NCBI GenBank assembly: GCA_022225965.2 | Contig: JAKJXP020000021.1 | Span: forward strand, 310,001 to 374,000 | Length of the DNA: 64,000 bases | Source: Diatrype stigma | Lineage: Eukaryota; Ascomycota; Sordariomycetes; Xylariales; Diatrypaceae | Reading direction: 5' to 3' | Part shown: piece after piece, positions 43,467 to 55,081 of the stretch | How positions within the stretch are numbered: position 1 is the stretch's first letter | Layout of the letters: the number at the start of each line of letters is the position of its first letter | Notes under the pieces: model-generated | The model's input: the letters and a program-made list of their open reading frames with translations, nothing else | The model's database searches: none | Told to the model about the DNA's origin: nothing | Translations under genes and position numbers: made by a program

Positions 43467-46106
43467 TCATTGCTGGTTGGGTTGATGATCAGCTATACCT
43501 GTCTTTCGGAGTCTCACCGCAAGAATCCCAAGACCACTCTCCTTGGACTCCCTATTCCCATTCGTAGTTACCTTACTGCCGAACACAACTGCACCATCTG
43601 TATTGGATTGACCTGACGTGGAAACCGGTTGGCCATTGTTGACCTCTCGACGCTTCCGTTTTGGAGTGATTTGTTGGATGATTCGCCTGCGTAGGATGGC
43701 ATCCGTCCAAATTGATGCATGTCCCTCCCCATCACACTGAGTCCAAAAGGGTGTCTGGGTGCGCCAGAACGCTCTCTCCCCGAACGTACAGGTCCCATTC
43801 CGGAGACTGTCCACACTACTCCCGGCTCGCTTTGAAAGTTCTTCAAGACAGCCCATGTCTGCAGCTAGAAGGAACTGGTTCTTGGGCAGAGTGGCACATT
43901 CGCATCCCCCAGGCTGAGAAGCCGGTTCAATCAGCTGGCCGATGTTTGCGCAGCAACCAACAACATCAACCTTCTCTACGAGACCCTTCCAAGCTTTCAT
44001 GCCCCCGGAAATCTTGATTTCCTTCAAGTAGCTGCCTTCAACGGGCTCGTGTATCATGTCCATTAGTTCTGATGCATATACGTGTCCCTTTCTCGGCTTC
44101 TTTCTTGTTTTTACTGTTTCGAGTAGATTCGTGTTGATGCGAAGAAAGAGCTGACGTAGGGTTTGGTGGTCAGCCGATTCGTCGTGACCTGTTACAATGA
44201 GATCGCCACAACATTCGATAGCTCTGAGAACGTCAAGGGATCCGTCTGAGAGACCCACGAACGGGATTTTGTCAACCTCATCTGGCAATTTGACATCTTC
44301 GATATACCTGTGACAAAGATGTAAGACCAGACTCAGGAATGGGACAAGCCATGCTTGCTCCGCATTGCAATCGATAACGATGGCGACCTTTCGATGGCTT
44401 AGGCGGACAGCTTGTGAATATAGTTGCAAGGGGTCAAAGCGCTGAATATTGGACCGAAAACCCCATGAAGCTACGAAGGTGAGAGTGATGTTGACGGGGG
44501 CCGTCACGATTGTCGCTTCAACACCAGTTTCGAATCCCTTCAGATATACCGTTCTATCTTTCTTGCGTAAGCCGCTGCTCCATGACATTTTCATGCCATC
44601 TAATAGACCTTGAGAACCTAGGAGTACATGGGCGTGCTCCAACCATCCGAGAATACATTTCGATTTCCGTAGAACGTCGATTTCTCGAGTTTGAAACCAG
44701 TCGCCTTGAAGCGATTTCAGGTCTTGCGGACTCATGCACCCTTTTACGGTCTCTTTAGTCTCGAAGTGCCACTGAATGGTATTACTCTCGCTGTCTCTCA
44801 AGACGGGTACCAAGGCAGTGAAATACCCGAGAAGGATGGTCCCTTGCGATACTGGATGATAGTTTTCCACCGCCGCCAGGTGGGCCATCATCTCGAATGA
44901 TATCTCCAGGCCAGATCCCCATCTTGGCCCTAGGTTGTGCCACGCGACTATTCCCGTTTGAAACAATGGCAACCAGCACTGTGAACTGGCAAGGGAAGGC
45001 TCGAATGCTAGTTCACACAGTGGCTCGAGACGAAAGCCGAGCAATTGGAAGGGGTGGTCTCCAGTGATCTTCGTCTCCAACCAAATTTTTGAGGAGTATA
45101 GCTGTGTTGATGACGGCTCTGCTTGACCCCCCCGGTTCGGATTCGACCTGATAGCAGAACACATCCATAGGAGAGCTTCTACGAATGATCTCTGCTCATA
45201 GAAATAAGTCGGTAGCCGTAACATGACCCTATCTTTCGTTGCATCAAATTGAAGGTCGTGCATTATGTATACCCCGCGGACCCCCGGATCGTTCAGGAGT
45301 ATACATGCCGTCATAAACTCGAGTGCAATCTCTCCTACCCGGTTTCCCCAAGTTTTATTAAGGAAATCCCTACATGTTGAACATTCAAACATGCCATTGG
45401 AACCGGTAAGCACGACAAAACTGGACAACCTCTCTATCATTTCTCTGAAACCTCCGCTGAAAATAGCCCCGTCGGATATATTTATGCCCAGGGCATCGGG
45501 TATATTCCATTCGCATCGGATATAACCCACCCACTCATGAGGTAATATGTCATCTGGAGTGTAGTGGAAGCGGCGGCCAGTGAAGGTGAGGAGATCTAAC
45601 AACGAAACTCGCTCTATACCCGTGTCCAAGAGATACCACGCCGACTCAATGAGTTGCAGAAGACTGTTGTTGCCATGTTCAAGTGCATCCGCTGCATTCG
45701 CTTGAATTCGTCTTGTGAGAAGTACCTTGACGACCTTGTCGTGATGGTTCACTGCGGCATACGACAACGGGCTTTGATGGTAATCAGCCCCGTGTCTGGT
45801 GCTCGTATTTGCATGATCAATGGGAAGGAGCCTCATCTTGTCGTCCTCATCGAGCAATAGTTCCACAATACTCTCGTGCCCATTCTCCGCAGCATATGAG
45901 AGAGCAGTGCGGCCTTTCTCATCCTTCCTATAGACTATGCAGCCGGCTTCGATGCATCGCCTCACTTCTTGTTCGTCTCCAGACCTCGCGGCCTCATAAA
46001 GGTCCATTTCATCAACACTAAACGTATGACGGGTGACTCCTGGTTTCGGCCTTCGGACATCGTGAGTGTTAGGTTGACTAACGGTAAGGTCGGAATCGTC
46101 GTCCAT
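43467..46106 (-). CDS. Ankyrin-repeat protein of an uncharacterised Pezizomycotina family
   Basis: A single exon of 879 residues. The first real ATG is at 46106 (agccATGGAC); upstream frame extension lacks an ATG. Residues about 32-140 form ankyrin repeats: DLYEAARSGDEQEVRRCIEAG, GRTALSYAAENGHESIVELLL and SPLSYAAVNHHDKVVKVLL. The rest has no domain of known function, but two parts look conserved. One is GMFECSTCRDFLNKTWGNRVGEIALEF. The other is CWLPLFQTGIVAWHNLGPRWGSGLEISFEMMAHLA followed by LLGYFTALVPV. From memory, both match a large unnamed fungal family in which an ankyrin or leaderless N-terminus precedes this region. A later stretch (KVAIVIDCNAEQAWLVPFLSLVLHLCHRYIED) is also distinctive. 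PKRKRRE near residue 835 may be a nuclear localisation signal. I cannot assign a function; ankyrin repeats suggest protein binding. Confidence 0.8.
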   Translation of the reverse strand: MDDDSDLTVSQPNTHDVRRPKPGVTRHTFSVDEMDLYEAARSGDEQEVRRCIEAGCIVYRKDEKGRTALSYAAENGHESIVELLLDEDDKMRLLPIDHANTSTRHGADYHQSPLSYAAVNHHDKVVKVLLTRRIQANAADALEHGNNSLLQLIESAWYLLDTGIERVSLLDLLTFTGRRFHYTPDDILPHEWVGYIRCEWNIPDALGINISDGAIFSGGFREMIERLSSFVVLTGSNGMFECSTCRDFLNKTWGNRVGEIALEFMTACILLNDPGVRGVYIMHDLQFDATKDRVMLRLPTYFYEQRSFVEALLWMCSAIRSNPNRGGQAEPSSTQLYSSKIWLETKITGDHPFQLLGFRLEPLCELAFEPSLASSQCWLPLFQTGIVAWHNLGPRWGSGLEISFEMMAHLAAVENYHPVSQGTILLGYFTALVPVLRDSESNTIQWHFETKETVKGCMSPQDLKSLQGDWFQTREIDVLRKSKCILGWLEHAHVLLGSQGLLDGMKMSWSSGLRKKDRTVYLKGFETGVEATIVTAPVNITLTFVASWGFRSNIQRFDPLQLYSQAVRLSHRKVAIVIDCNAEQAWLVPFLSLVLHLCHRYIEDVKLPDEVDKIPFVGLSDGSLDVLRAIECCGDLIVTGHDESADHQTLRQLFLRINTNLLETVKTRKKPRKGHVYASELMDMIHEPVEGSYLKEIKISGGMKAWKGLVEKVDVVGCCANIGQLIEPASQPGGCECATLPKNQFLLAADMGCLEELSKRAGSSVDSLRNGTCTFGERAFWRTQTPFWTQCDGEGHASIWTDAILRRRIIQQITPKRKRREVNNGQPVSTSGQSNTDGAVVFGSKVTTNGNRESKESGLGILAVRLRKTGIADHQPNQQ

Positions 46107-46873
46107 GGCTTGGGGTGGCGACGAAAAAGTAGATGAGAAAAGCGATGGGGACGTGGTAACAAGGAGACTATGAAGTACATCTGGGTTGGTTGATAATGAT
46201 GGCACCTAAATCTATGACGGGGGTTTATGAGAGATACATAATGAGAAGAAAAGAGCTCAAACCGACACAGAGTCCTAGATAATCGAGATGGGCCAAGAGG
46301 GGAAAACTGCATAGCCCTAACGCCACAGTCCACGTTGTAATCATCAACCTAGGCGATTGGCGCTATTGGTTATAGAACCAATCATAGAGATGGTGGCACA
46401 ATATGTAAGCATCATGTAACATGGCCTGCAACCTGAACATGAGCACACCCATTGCCCCGCCCCCCTTGACTGACAACTCATATTATACTTGCCAATAGAG
46501 ACATCGAACCAATAAACCAGACTGATCTATCATACCTCTAAGCGCCAGAAAGTATCAGATACGCCATGGAGAGCGACCAGCGTTAACCAACTTTCACCCC
46601 TTATTGATGAACTGTCATTTTCTGGACCCAAGAATATTCACTGATGAGAGTAGGCTTGTCATGATGTAGGAGCCGTTTCCAGAGCTTAAAAAGACATGTC
46701 TGGTTTGATGGGAATCAGATGGAGGTCTTCTCGGTATGCAACTTCAGCTTGGAAGTCGCGTTTACACCATCCGCAGCTCCGTTCTTTCAGACCTGCAGCC
46801 GTATGACACCAAAGCCACGTTTTGGCACTAATTCCCTGCGCAAAAGCAAAAACGTCCCGCGCGTCCAGTAGTA
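46107..46873. other. Intergenic, no gene seen
   Basis: Lies between the ankyrin gene start and the GRC3 stop codon, both on the minus strand. It should contain the ankyrin gene promoter. No defined element recognised. Confidence 0.5.
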
Positions 46874-49512
46874 TCACTCAGCCGCAGTCCCCATACGGCC
46901 TAGATCCCGCCGAACCCTCCACACTTTCGACCCAACGCCGCGTTTCTGATTCCCATGCAGAACCTCGATCCATGGGAGCGGGGCAGTAGCGCCTGCGCCG
47001 AGCTCCGATTCCCCGCCTTCTTCTCCTTCACTCCCACTCCCAGAGCCTTCTGACTCTGTGTTGTTGTCGTCCTCGACCCCCTCCATCGGCTCATCATCGC
47101 CATCTCCATCGACCATGCCTTCGAGCCCGCTGTCGTCATTGGTATCACCAGCCTGCCTACCGGTGCTAGCACCGCCACCCCCGCCGCGCTGGTAGTACAG
47201 GTCCTCCGTATACGCCCAGCTAGCCGGGTCGAGCTTGCCACTAACAAGCACGATCTCGCCGCCCCGGGCGCTAACCGCCTCGATCGTCGCTGCGGGAACC
47301 GGGGTCAGCAGCTGCAGCGTGCGGGTCCGGGCGTCGATGCCGCGGACCAACACGAGGCCTACGAAGCGGGAGTGCCGCGGGTCGAGCGTCGTCGTCGCGT
47401 GTCCGTGCGCCGCGCTCACGAGCGGGAGACCCTCTACCGGCGTCGCCATCGTGAGCTGTTCCTGGAGGCTGAGGTGGTGGCGCAATGGTGCTGCTGCTGC
47501 TTTATCGTCGTCGTCGTTGTCGTCGTCTAGATCCATCCTCGCATTCGCGTCCTCTTCCTCGAGAGGGACGTTTCTTCCCTCGCCGCCAGCACCGCGTGTT
47601 TGGGGATCCGCGAGATCCCGAAACGCTAGGGGGCTTTCGACCTCCACGGCCGCGAGGACGGTGCCGTTGATGGCGTCGGCGAGAAGCTCTGGTGCTGCTT
47701 GGTAATCGTACAGCAGGATGCCGAAAATGCCCCGGTTGGCGCCCGCGTAGCTCACGATCCACGGGGGTATCGTGGTCAGGGGGTCGGTGTTCCATTTTAT
47801 CAAGCCGCAGTCGCTGTCGCTGTCGTCGTCGCTGTCGACGTCGGCCTCGGCATGGAAGTACGACATCGTCTGCATGGCCCGCAACTGCGCAGCAGTCCGC
47901 GATGTGATCTGCGCGCCCTGGGATGGGAGGCACGAGAACGTCGTCGCCCTGCAAGCCTCCTGGAGAGCCTCGACGGCTTCCGCTGGGCCCGTCTGAGACA
48001 TATACACCACCTCCGTAGGCCGGAAATCTCCGATGAGAGACGTCAGGAGGTCGAGGCCGGTGCCCTGTATCCAGCCCGGGGTGTTGATGATTAAGGAGCA
48101 GGTTCCCAGGATGTTGCGGTAGTGCGTCGCAAGATCCTGTGCGGCCTCGAGGTAGAGGTCGGGGTCGGACGCGGGGGAGATGGAGGCCAGCGAGTGGGAC
48201 CGGATCACCTCGAAGCCGGCAGCAGCGCCGGACAAGGGGTGGCAGAACGACGGTTGCAATACGGGCTCGGTGAGGCGGACGAGGGATATCTGGCCGGGCA
48301 CGCCGTACTCCGGCTGCCCGGGGTCAAGGTCCAAGACTGCCACACTAGAACTAGACGTTCTCCTGTCGGTGTTACTCCCTGCGAATGAGTGCGTGATGAG
48401 CCGGTTGGCGAGGAGCTTGCCAAACGTCGACTTCCCGGAGGACTTCGGCCCTGTCACCATCACGGAGACCGGCTTGGATGTTGAGCTGCTGACCAACCTC
48501 GCTATCTCCTTGTTCCACTCAGCGGGGGATACGAGGTCTTGCAGCAATGCGCGCTTGGGGCCATCTTCTGAAGTATATAGCTGAGGGAGTGTTAGTTGCG
48601 TTTGGATCTAATGTCACGATATTGGCATTAATGAAGATCAGCTTACGATCTTGAATGTTGAATCAGATGGTTCCGGTGTATCATTCCACAGCCGGCGAAA
48701 GTAAGGAGAAAGCCTTCCTAGCTCCCTTAGGGTTGAGGCCCGTGGATGGGAGTGGAGGTCCAAGGCGGCTTTCTCGGGACAGCGAACGACAGGTAGTGCG
48801 TGACAATAAGGTGCATCGACCCAATATATCTTCTTTGACTTGCCCAATGTGGCGCCGTTGACTGTAACTTCACCTGAAGTGACCTGGATGCCGTAACTGC
48901 CCAGAATGACCAATCGCTATCTCTGATGGTCAGCTTGATGATCCTCGGTAGAAGGAACGATGGCTGAACATACCTCACCGTCGACGAGTTTCAGATGAAG
49001 CCTCCCGTCTTTCCTCTTCTGGTAGTTGCTCTTCGAAGGCTTGAAGTTTGAGAATAGGATGGGTGGGGGTTCAATGGGAGTCTCATCATTGCTTTTGGTG
49101 CGCACTCGCACTGGTTCTGTAGGTAATGCAGCTGGTGGCTCAGACAACAGCCCCTTTTCTGGAGTATGGGTTGGTTGAGGCTGAGCCCCTGAGACTGGCG
49201 CAGTACTGTCTTCTTGATTGGATGGTCCACGAGCAAGCCGAAGTCGCCTCGATTTTCTTGGGCTTGGTGTGTCCTCACTTTGGTTCTGCGTGGTTTGTGC
49301 AGTACCATCTGTGCCAGGAGCCTCAGGAAGGGGGGCAGGGCTGCTGGTGGTTTGTCCGGCTAAAAGCCTTTTACGGAGAGCGAATGCACTCATTGCTGCA
49401 GCTAACAACATTGTTAGTTTATAGATGAAGCCAAAACAAAAGCAATGACGAACAGTCACTCACGTTGTGGTGAAGGGGTAATATCCAGCTTTCTGCGTTT
49501 ATTTGTTGCCAT
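46874..49512 (-). CDS. grc3: GRC3/NOL9 polynucleotide 5'-hydroxyl kinase
   Basis: Four exons: 49512-49464, 49395-48974, 48916-48647 and 48580-46874, for 815 residues with all phases agreeing. The short first exon encodes a nuclear signal (MATNKRRKLD). It splices to MSAFALRKRLLAGQ, the usual start of the fungal GRC3 core. After a disordered Pro/Ser/Thr-rich part comes a beta-rich N-terminal domain (RLVILGSYGIQVTSGEVTVNGATL). The P-loop kinase domain has Walker A GPKSSGKST (about residues 291-299), DLDPGQPEYGVPGQISLVRL and IINTPGWIQGTGLDLL. The C-terminal end (PWIEVLHGNQKRGVGSKVWRVRRDLGRMG) is conserved. An acidic low-complexity insert sits between. GRC3, with the nuclease LAS1, processes the ITS2 of pre-rRNA, and in yeast it also acts in RNA polymerase I termination. 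It diverges from the RNA polymerase I subunit gene at 50561. Confidence 0.93.
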
Positions 49513-50560
49513 TGTATAGGGTGTATGAAAAGATTAGGTTTTGTAGATATCTTCCTACAGTATTGTGTACTTCACACGACAAGTTACTCACTCTTACCCG
49601 AATGTCCCGGTTTCTTAACCTTGATATTGTAAGCTAGAACGTGCAAAGGGATTGTATATGAAAGTGGCTCATGCTTAACCTTCAGCAGCGATGAACTTAA
49701 AGAGCAATTCGCCAATCACCCGACGAATTCCAGACCTAGGTGACAGCTGGAGGAGCGAAGTTTTCCACCAGGTCCAGCAGCAGCAGCAGCAGCAGAGCAG
49801 TTGAAGTTAGGCAACCCCACAGAGAACACCCCACCATAGCTCTAACTAGAGCTCTAATCAGTCCGGATGCGGTTAATACGGTGCACTTATGGCTGCTATG
49901 GTCAGGAATGAGGTACCCACTGTATGTACAATCCCAACCCGAAGTCCAAAGCTGGCCAATGATTTTCTCAGCGCGTCCCACTTCTGATTTTATTTTTTTC
50001 GTGACGGCGCGTTCAAAGTTCACGATCCTCAACTTCGCTACCCAAGCCAAATCCGTTCCTGCCACTTGGTCGGCGACACTCTCACCTTGTACTGGCCGAT
50101 GAAAATCTTCTTCTTTTCTCCCGGTATTGAGCTTGTATTAGAACTTGGAAACTACCCTATCCCCCTCCACATCGTCGATTGGTCATTCTGTTGCTGCCCT
50201 AGTTTTGGACAAGCCAGTAACTGCCGTGAACGTCGACGACTGGCGCATTTTCCAGGATACCTTTCCAAACTTACCCAACCTTGAACTTCACAACTTTCTC
50301 GGAGCATCGACGATCTGTCGACTGCTCAGAAAATCGTTACCTGCCTGCACCACTTTCTCAATTGTTTAATCTATCGTCGTTTCCCCGCGGATGGTGCCGA
50401 CTTTGACGTTTCCCTTAAAAGTCGTCGCTCAAATAACCGACAATTGCACAACCTCCCTGTCCTCAACCACCCTTCGAATATCCCTTCGAGCTCCTCAAAG
50501 TCCTCGACAACGTGCCAACTTCACACCCTAAGCAATCGAAGTCTCTTTTCCTCGGTCGCA
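49513..50560. other. Shared promoter region of grc3 and rpa34
   Basis: About 1.05 kb between two divergent start codons. The right 200 bp is C/T-rich, as in a fungal 5' leader. No tRNA or other gene is seen. Confidence 0.55.
49775..49795. repeat. (CAG)7 microsatellite
   Basis: Seven uninterrupted CAG units, non-coding, in the grc3-rpa34 intergenic region. Confidence 0.9.
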
Positions 50561-52491
50561 ATGGCACCTCGAGTGAACCTAGGGTCTCTGGACAAAATGG
50601 CCAGCTCAGTCCGGGACAAGAAGGCTGCCGCTGGAGCCAAGAGTGCGCTGGGAACTTCAGGTGGATCACGGGCTTCTTCGAGCAAAAAGTTTGCGCAGGA
50701 CTCAACCAGCAGCAGTGGAAGCTCCGACGAGAGCAGCGCCAGCGAAAGTGGAAGCGACAATGATGATCTAGATGCCGCTCGAAAAAAGTTGAATGAGAAA
50801 ATGGCTAGCAAGAAAGCACCCGAGCCGAAGGTGAACGGTACGAAACCACCGACACAGGCGCCACAGAAGTCTGCGAAAGCCAATGTCAAGCCTGAACCTG
50901 AATCCGAATCCGAATCGGAGTCTGATTCAGGATCGGGATCGGGATCAGAGTCGGGGTCTGAATCTGAGGCTGAATCTACTTCGGCCCCTAAAAACAAGAT
51001 GGCAGCGGCAAAGACGACTGCTCCAACAAAGACAGCTGCAGCAGGCGAATCCGATACCACATCCGATAGCGGAGATAGTTCAAGCGAAAGCGAGGAAGAG
51101 CAGACCAGCGCCAAGGTCAATGCCCAGAGCCAGAAAACCACAAAGACACAGAACGGCGGTGCAGCTGAGAGCGAAAGTGACGAAGCCTCTGGAAGCAGTG
51201 ATGACGAGTCCGATGAGGAGGGAGATAAGAACACAACCGGTCAGACTGGAGACGTTGCTAAGACCAACGGCACTGCCCAGCTGTAAGTGAACCATGCTAC
51301 ACAGTGGCTTTCATCTATCTAACATTCCAATAGCGCGCGCCCCAACTGGCTAAACAGCTCGGATTTCACGCTTCGTAAAGCATCCTCCGACAACCCTGGA
51401 AAAGAGGTTGCCGATTTCTTCAGCAAGACCAACTTGGAGGATAAACAAGTATGGTACTTTACAGCACCCTCGTCTCTACCCATCACTGTCATAAAGGAGA
51501 TGGAGATCGACCTTGCGAAGGCTACAGCTGGCAGCCCTATCCTGAACCACCAAGGGGATAACTATGGTCTGGATCTCGAGGCCAACGCCACCAACACCCA
51601 CATCCAATTACTGATTCCGTCCAAAGGAGGCGACAAATATACCACATGTAAGTCATATCTGCTCTGTCAATTTATAAACATCCAAACTGATTGGCTACCA
51701 CAGCGAACCGTGCTATCGACTCTACTGTACATCTGCGACGGATGGCGAAGTTTGGTCCCGAGGGTACCGTCAGCTCTACCGCCTCGGATCAATTCGCTCC
51801 TCCACCTAGAGCAATTCGAGAGCAGCCACAGGGTCTTCGAGCTCGGTTCACGCCCATTGGCGTACCGGCTCCCCAAATAGCCAAGTCAAGCTCGCTAGCA
51901 ACACGCACGCAAAACACAGCTAAACAGACTACACGGGATGCTTCGGAGTCGTCGGCTTCGGAAAGTTCATCGGAGAGTGATTCTGACGAGGAAATGGCCG
52001 ATGCACCCACATCGTCAATGCCTACCCCCTCGAAGAAGCTAGAAGCACACCCTGCAAACTCGAGGCTCAAGCGCAAGCAGGCCGGTAGTGAGCCGAAAGT
52101 GCAGCCATCAGCCAAAGAGACAACATCTCCGGAGCAGTCTTCTAAGCGGCACAAGTCGGTCAAGCCAGCACCCAGTGCGGACTCGGCGAAGGTATCATCC
52201 AGTACGGCGAAAGGAGCCTCTAAGCCGAAGGCCACCAGCTCGCAGGCTTCCAAACCAGCAAGTGTCAAGAAGGAGACGCCTATAGCAGCACCCAATGTCG
52301 CCCTGATGGCTTCTAGCTTCTCGTCAATCACCAGCGCTTCGCCCAAGCCTGCCTCCACTCCCAAGGCCAAGGAGAAGGATGAAAAGAAGAAAGGAGGCAA
52401 AGGCAAGAAAAATGCTACGAACCGCTCTTCACCTACTGAGGTCAAGCGAACCCCTATTCCTCCGCCGTCTATTCCCGGTATGAGATCTTAG
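50561..52491 (+). CDS. rpa34: RNA polymerase I subunit RPA34-like nucleolar protein
   Basis: Three exons: 50561-51282, 51334-51647 and 51704-52491, for 607 residues with matching phases. The first 240 residues (MAPRVNLGSLDKMASSV...) are a very acidic Ser/Glu/Asp low-complexity region, including a run of alternating Glu-Ser and Gly-Ser near residues 110-145. The folded part (about 245-375) contains RPNWLNSSDFTLRK, KQVWYFTAPSSLPITVIKEMEIDLAKA, YGLDLEANATNTHIQLLIPS and NRAIDSTVHLRRMAKFG. These fit the RPA34.5 (A34) domain, which pairs with RPA49 on RNA polymerase I. The tail is Ser/Lys/Ala-rich and ends in a strongly basic KDEKKKGGKGKKN stretch, as in nucleolar proteins. It could be described only as a nucleolar acidic protein; I favour RPA34 because of the domain order and the basic tail. 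Confidence 0.82.
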
Positions 52492-53118
52492 CTACCTTTC
52501 GACGTAGTAGTCTCCAACATGGCTTGGAAATTTTATAGATACCCCAGAGTTGCGACACTATTTGCATAGGGCATGAGGGATCATGCCTTATAGACTGCAT
52601 TGGTATAAGCTTTGGAGGTACAAGTTGCACCGTACATACAAGCACCGTTCACATAGTACCCGGCGAGGCACGGCGTCCTAGGCGTATCAGGCGTATCGGG
52701 AGTCCCCGGCACATAGTTTCTCTTGAGATACCTACAGGGGCGGACACATTTTGATTTGCCGTAATGAAAGGACGGACATTAGTGAGTTGCTTAGCTGCTA
52801 TAGACCCCGAATGATGGGGATGGAATCAAGAACTAGCTACTGGTTCCCTATTTTCAGGCATGCGTATGATATTCGATGTGCACTGTTCTGACTGCTCTCG
52901 ATCCCGGGCATGTAAACTAAGTATGGTAAGTATCTATCTGCCAATCAATGGGTTATAACCCACAGGAGGTAAACCGTATATGTAATTTCTCCCGTTAGTA
53001 CGTTACCTGATGATAGTGTGGTAGGTATTTCAATCATACTGTACTTCCTATCAACCCATATACTAAAGTTACTTTCCAGGTTTCCCGAACCTGTCTACAG
53101 CTACTCTACTCTTCCCAA
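52492..53118. other. Intergenic between convergent ends
   Basis: About 630 bp. Contains a short gcgtatcaggcgtatcggg near-repeat at 52682-52700; otherwise nothing recognised. Confidence 0.5.
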
Positions 53119-53618
53119 TCACACCAGCCCATAGTCTTCCTTGATCAAGTCCGCCGCCCTCTCCGCAAACGCATACACCGTCGCCTGCAAGTTCGCCGTG
53201 CTGATCAGCGGCACCGCGCACGTCCCGCCCGGGTGCCACATGGAGATAGCGCTCGTGCGGACGTACCGCCTCGCGGCGTCGAGGTCCGCCAGGTGCGACG
53301 CTGCCGGGTCCCGACGCCGCCGCGGTTCCTTGAGGATTCCGTGTGCGGTGTCGGTGAAGGCGGGCGAGGACGCGACCGTCGCGTCCAGGTGCCGCATGTG
53401 CCGCGCGAACACCTCCACGTCGACCGGGTGCGACAGGTACCGCGGGTCGATGGCCGGCGGTGTTGTTGGGTTGCGTGATTGGATGTGCACGCTGCCGCGC
53501 GACAGCGGCTGCGAGAGCATGCCGCCGAAGGACACGAACTTCTCGGGCACGGGGCCCGCGTAGGGCGCGGAGGCGGCGCTGTCCGGGTCCACGGGCACGA
53601 CCTGCTGCGCGAGCGCGG
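53119..53618 (-). pseudogene. GMC oxidoreductase, C-terminal fragment
   Basis: The minus strand encodes the last third of a glucose-methanol-choline (GMC) family FAD oxidoreductase: ALAQQVVPVDPDS, GPVPEKFVSFGGMLSQPLSRGSVHI (substrate-binding region), then SMWHPGGTCA with the active-site histidine, and LISTANLQATVYAFAERAADLIKE at the C-terminus. Between GTCAV and PLISTAN the usual stretch (VVD..LRV.G...LRVVDAS) of about 26-30 residues is absent, with no intron to explain it. The fragment has no start codon of its own; upstream in its sense it runs into the inverted middle part at 53614-53618. It is part of the same original gene as the two neighbouring fragments. Confidence 0.85.
53614..53618. 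repeat. Left inversion breakpoint repeat CGCGG
   Basis: CGCGG on the plus strand, the inverted partner of CCGCG at 55082-55086. The join between the C-terminal fragment and the inverted segment falls exactly here. Confidence 0.75.
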
Positions 53619-55081
53619 CCACGCGCCTCTCCGAAGACCCGAGCCAGCGCATCCTCGTCCTGGAAGCCGGCGTGGACCATAGCGAGAACCCGCTGGTCAA
53701 CACTCCTGGTCTGTTCCAAGCGCTACTAGGGTCTGACGCTGACTGGAGCTTCCACACCGAACCTCAGGTAAATAAGCCGTTGGCCTAGGCTGAGTCGTTT
53801 CTTATTCCCCCCTCGTTGCCCTCCCCATGAAATTTGGGATGGTTAGAGTTGGACGTAGCTGACAAAAGAGCCATAATTGAAAGGAGGGTCTTGAAGGCCG
53901 GACCGTGGCCCTGAGCCAGGGCAAGGCAATCGGCGGTTCCAGCGCCATCAACGCGCATGTCTTCGTGCCTCCGGCCAAGAGCCTGATCGATGTGTGGGAG
54001 GAGCTCGGGAACGAGGGCTGGGGCTGGGACGTCATGCAGAAGTACTTCGCCAAGGCTTACACTTCGCCGCCGCTAGTGTCGTCATCATCAAAAATGGGCT
54101 CGACGGCGGCGGCGGCGGGCGACGACAACGACAACGGAAAGGAGAACCTCATGGAGAAGATGCTCGGAATCGACGGCTGGGCTGCGAGAAACGACGCGGC
54201 GAAGGGCCCGATCAAAACATCGTTCGCCGGCAACCCAGCCCATCCTATCCGCCAGGCCTGGGCGGAAGCCTTCGCGGCTAGGGGTCGGTCCATGGCGAAC
54301 GACCCGTTCCTCCACGGCACCGTGGGCAGCTTCAGCGCCCTGTCCAGCATCCACCCCGAGACCAAGGCGCGGAGCTACGCCGGCTCGGCGTACTACCACC
54401 CCATCAAAGAGCGCGCGAACCTATGCGTCCTCCAGAACGCCGCGGTCGAGCGGATTCTCTTCGACACCAACAATAGCAGCAAGCCCCCGCGCGCCACCGG
54501 GGTCCAGTACAAGCACGGCGGTGACGAGGCGAAGACGGCCGCGGCATCCAAGGAGGTGCTCCTCGCGGCGGGGGTGCTGCAGTCGCCCAAGATCCTCGAG
54601 CTGTCGGGGATCGGAGACGGCGAGCTCCTGCGCCGGCACGGGGTCGAGGCCGTGGTCGCGGACCTGCCGGCCGTCGGCGAGAACCTGCACGACCACCTGG
54701 TCTGCTACATCGGCTACGAGGCGGCCGACGGGATGGACACGCTCGACGCGCTGATCCGCCGGGAGCCCGAGGCGATCGGGCGCGCCATGCGCGAGTACGC
54801 CGCCGCGACGCCCCCGGGCGGCATGCTGACCTCCGTCGGCGTGTACACGTACGCGTACCTGTCGCTGATGGATTACTGCGCCGAAACCGAAGGCGAAGGC
54901 GATGCGGAAGGCGGACAAGAGGGCCGGGAGTTCCTGCGAGATCTGCTCCGGCAGCACCGCCCGTCGGATGGAGATGGAGATGGGGATACAGACTCCACAT
55001 CCAAAGCCAGGGCCCGAGCGTACTACGACATCGCCGAGAAGACGCTCCTAAGCCCGTCCGAACCCTCAGGCGCGTACCTCA

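Noticed and set aside
46107..46205. Upstream extension of the ankyrin protein by 33 residues
   Set aside because: The extension starts at GTG, not ATG; the first ATG, in a good context, is at 46106.
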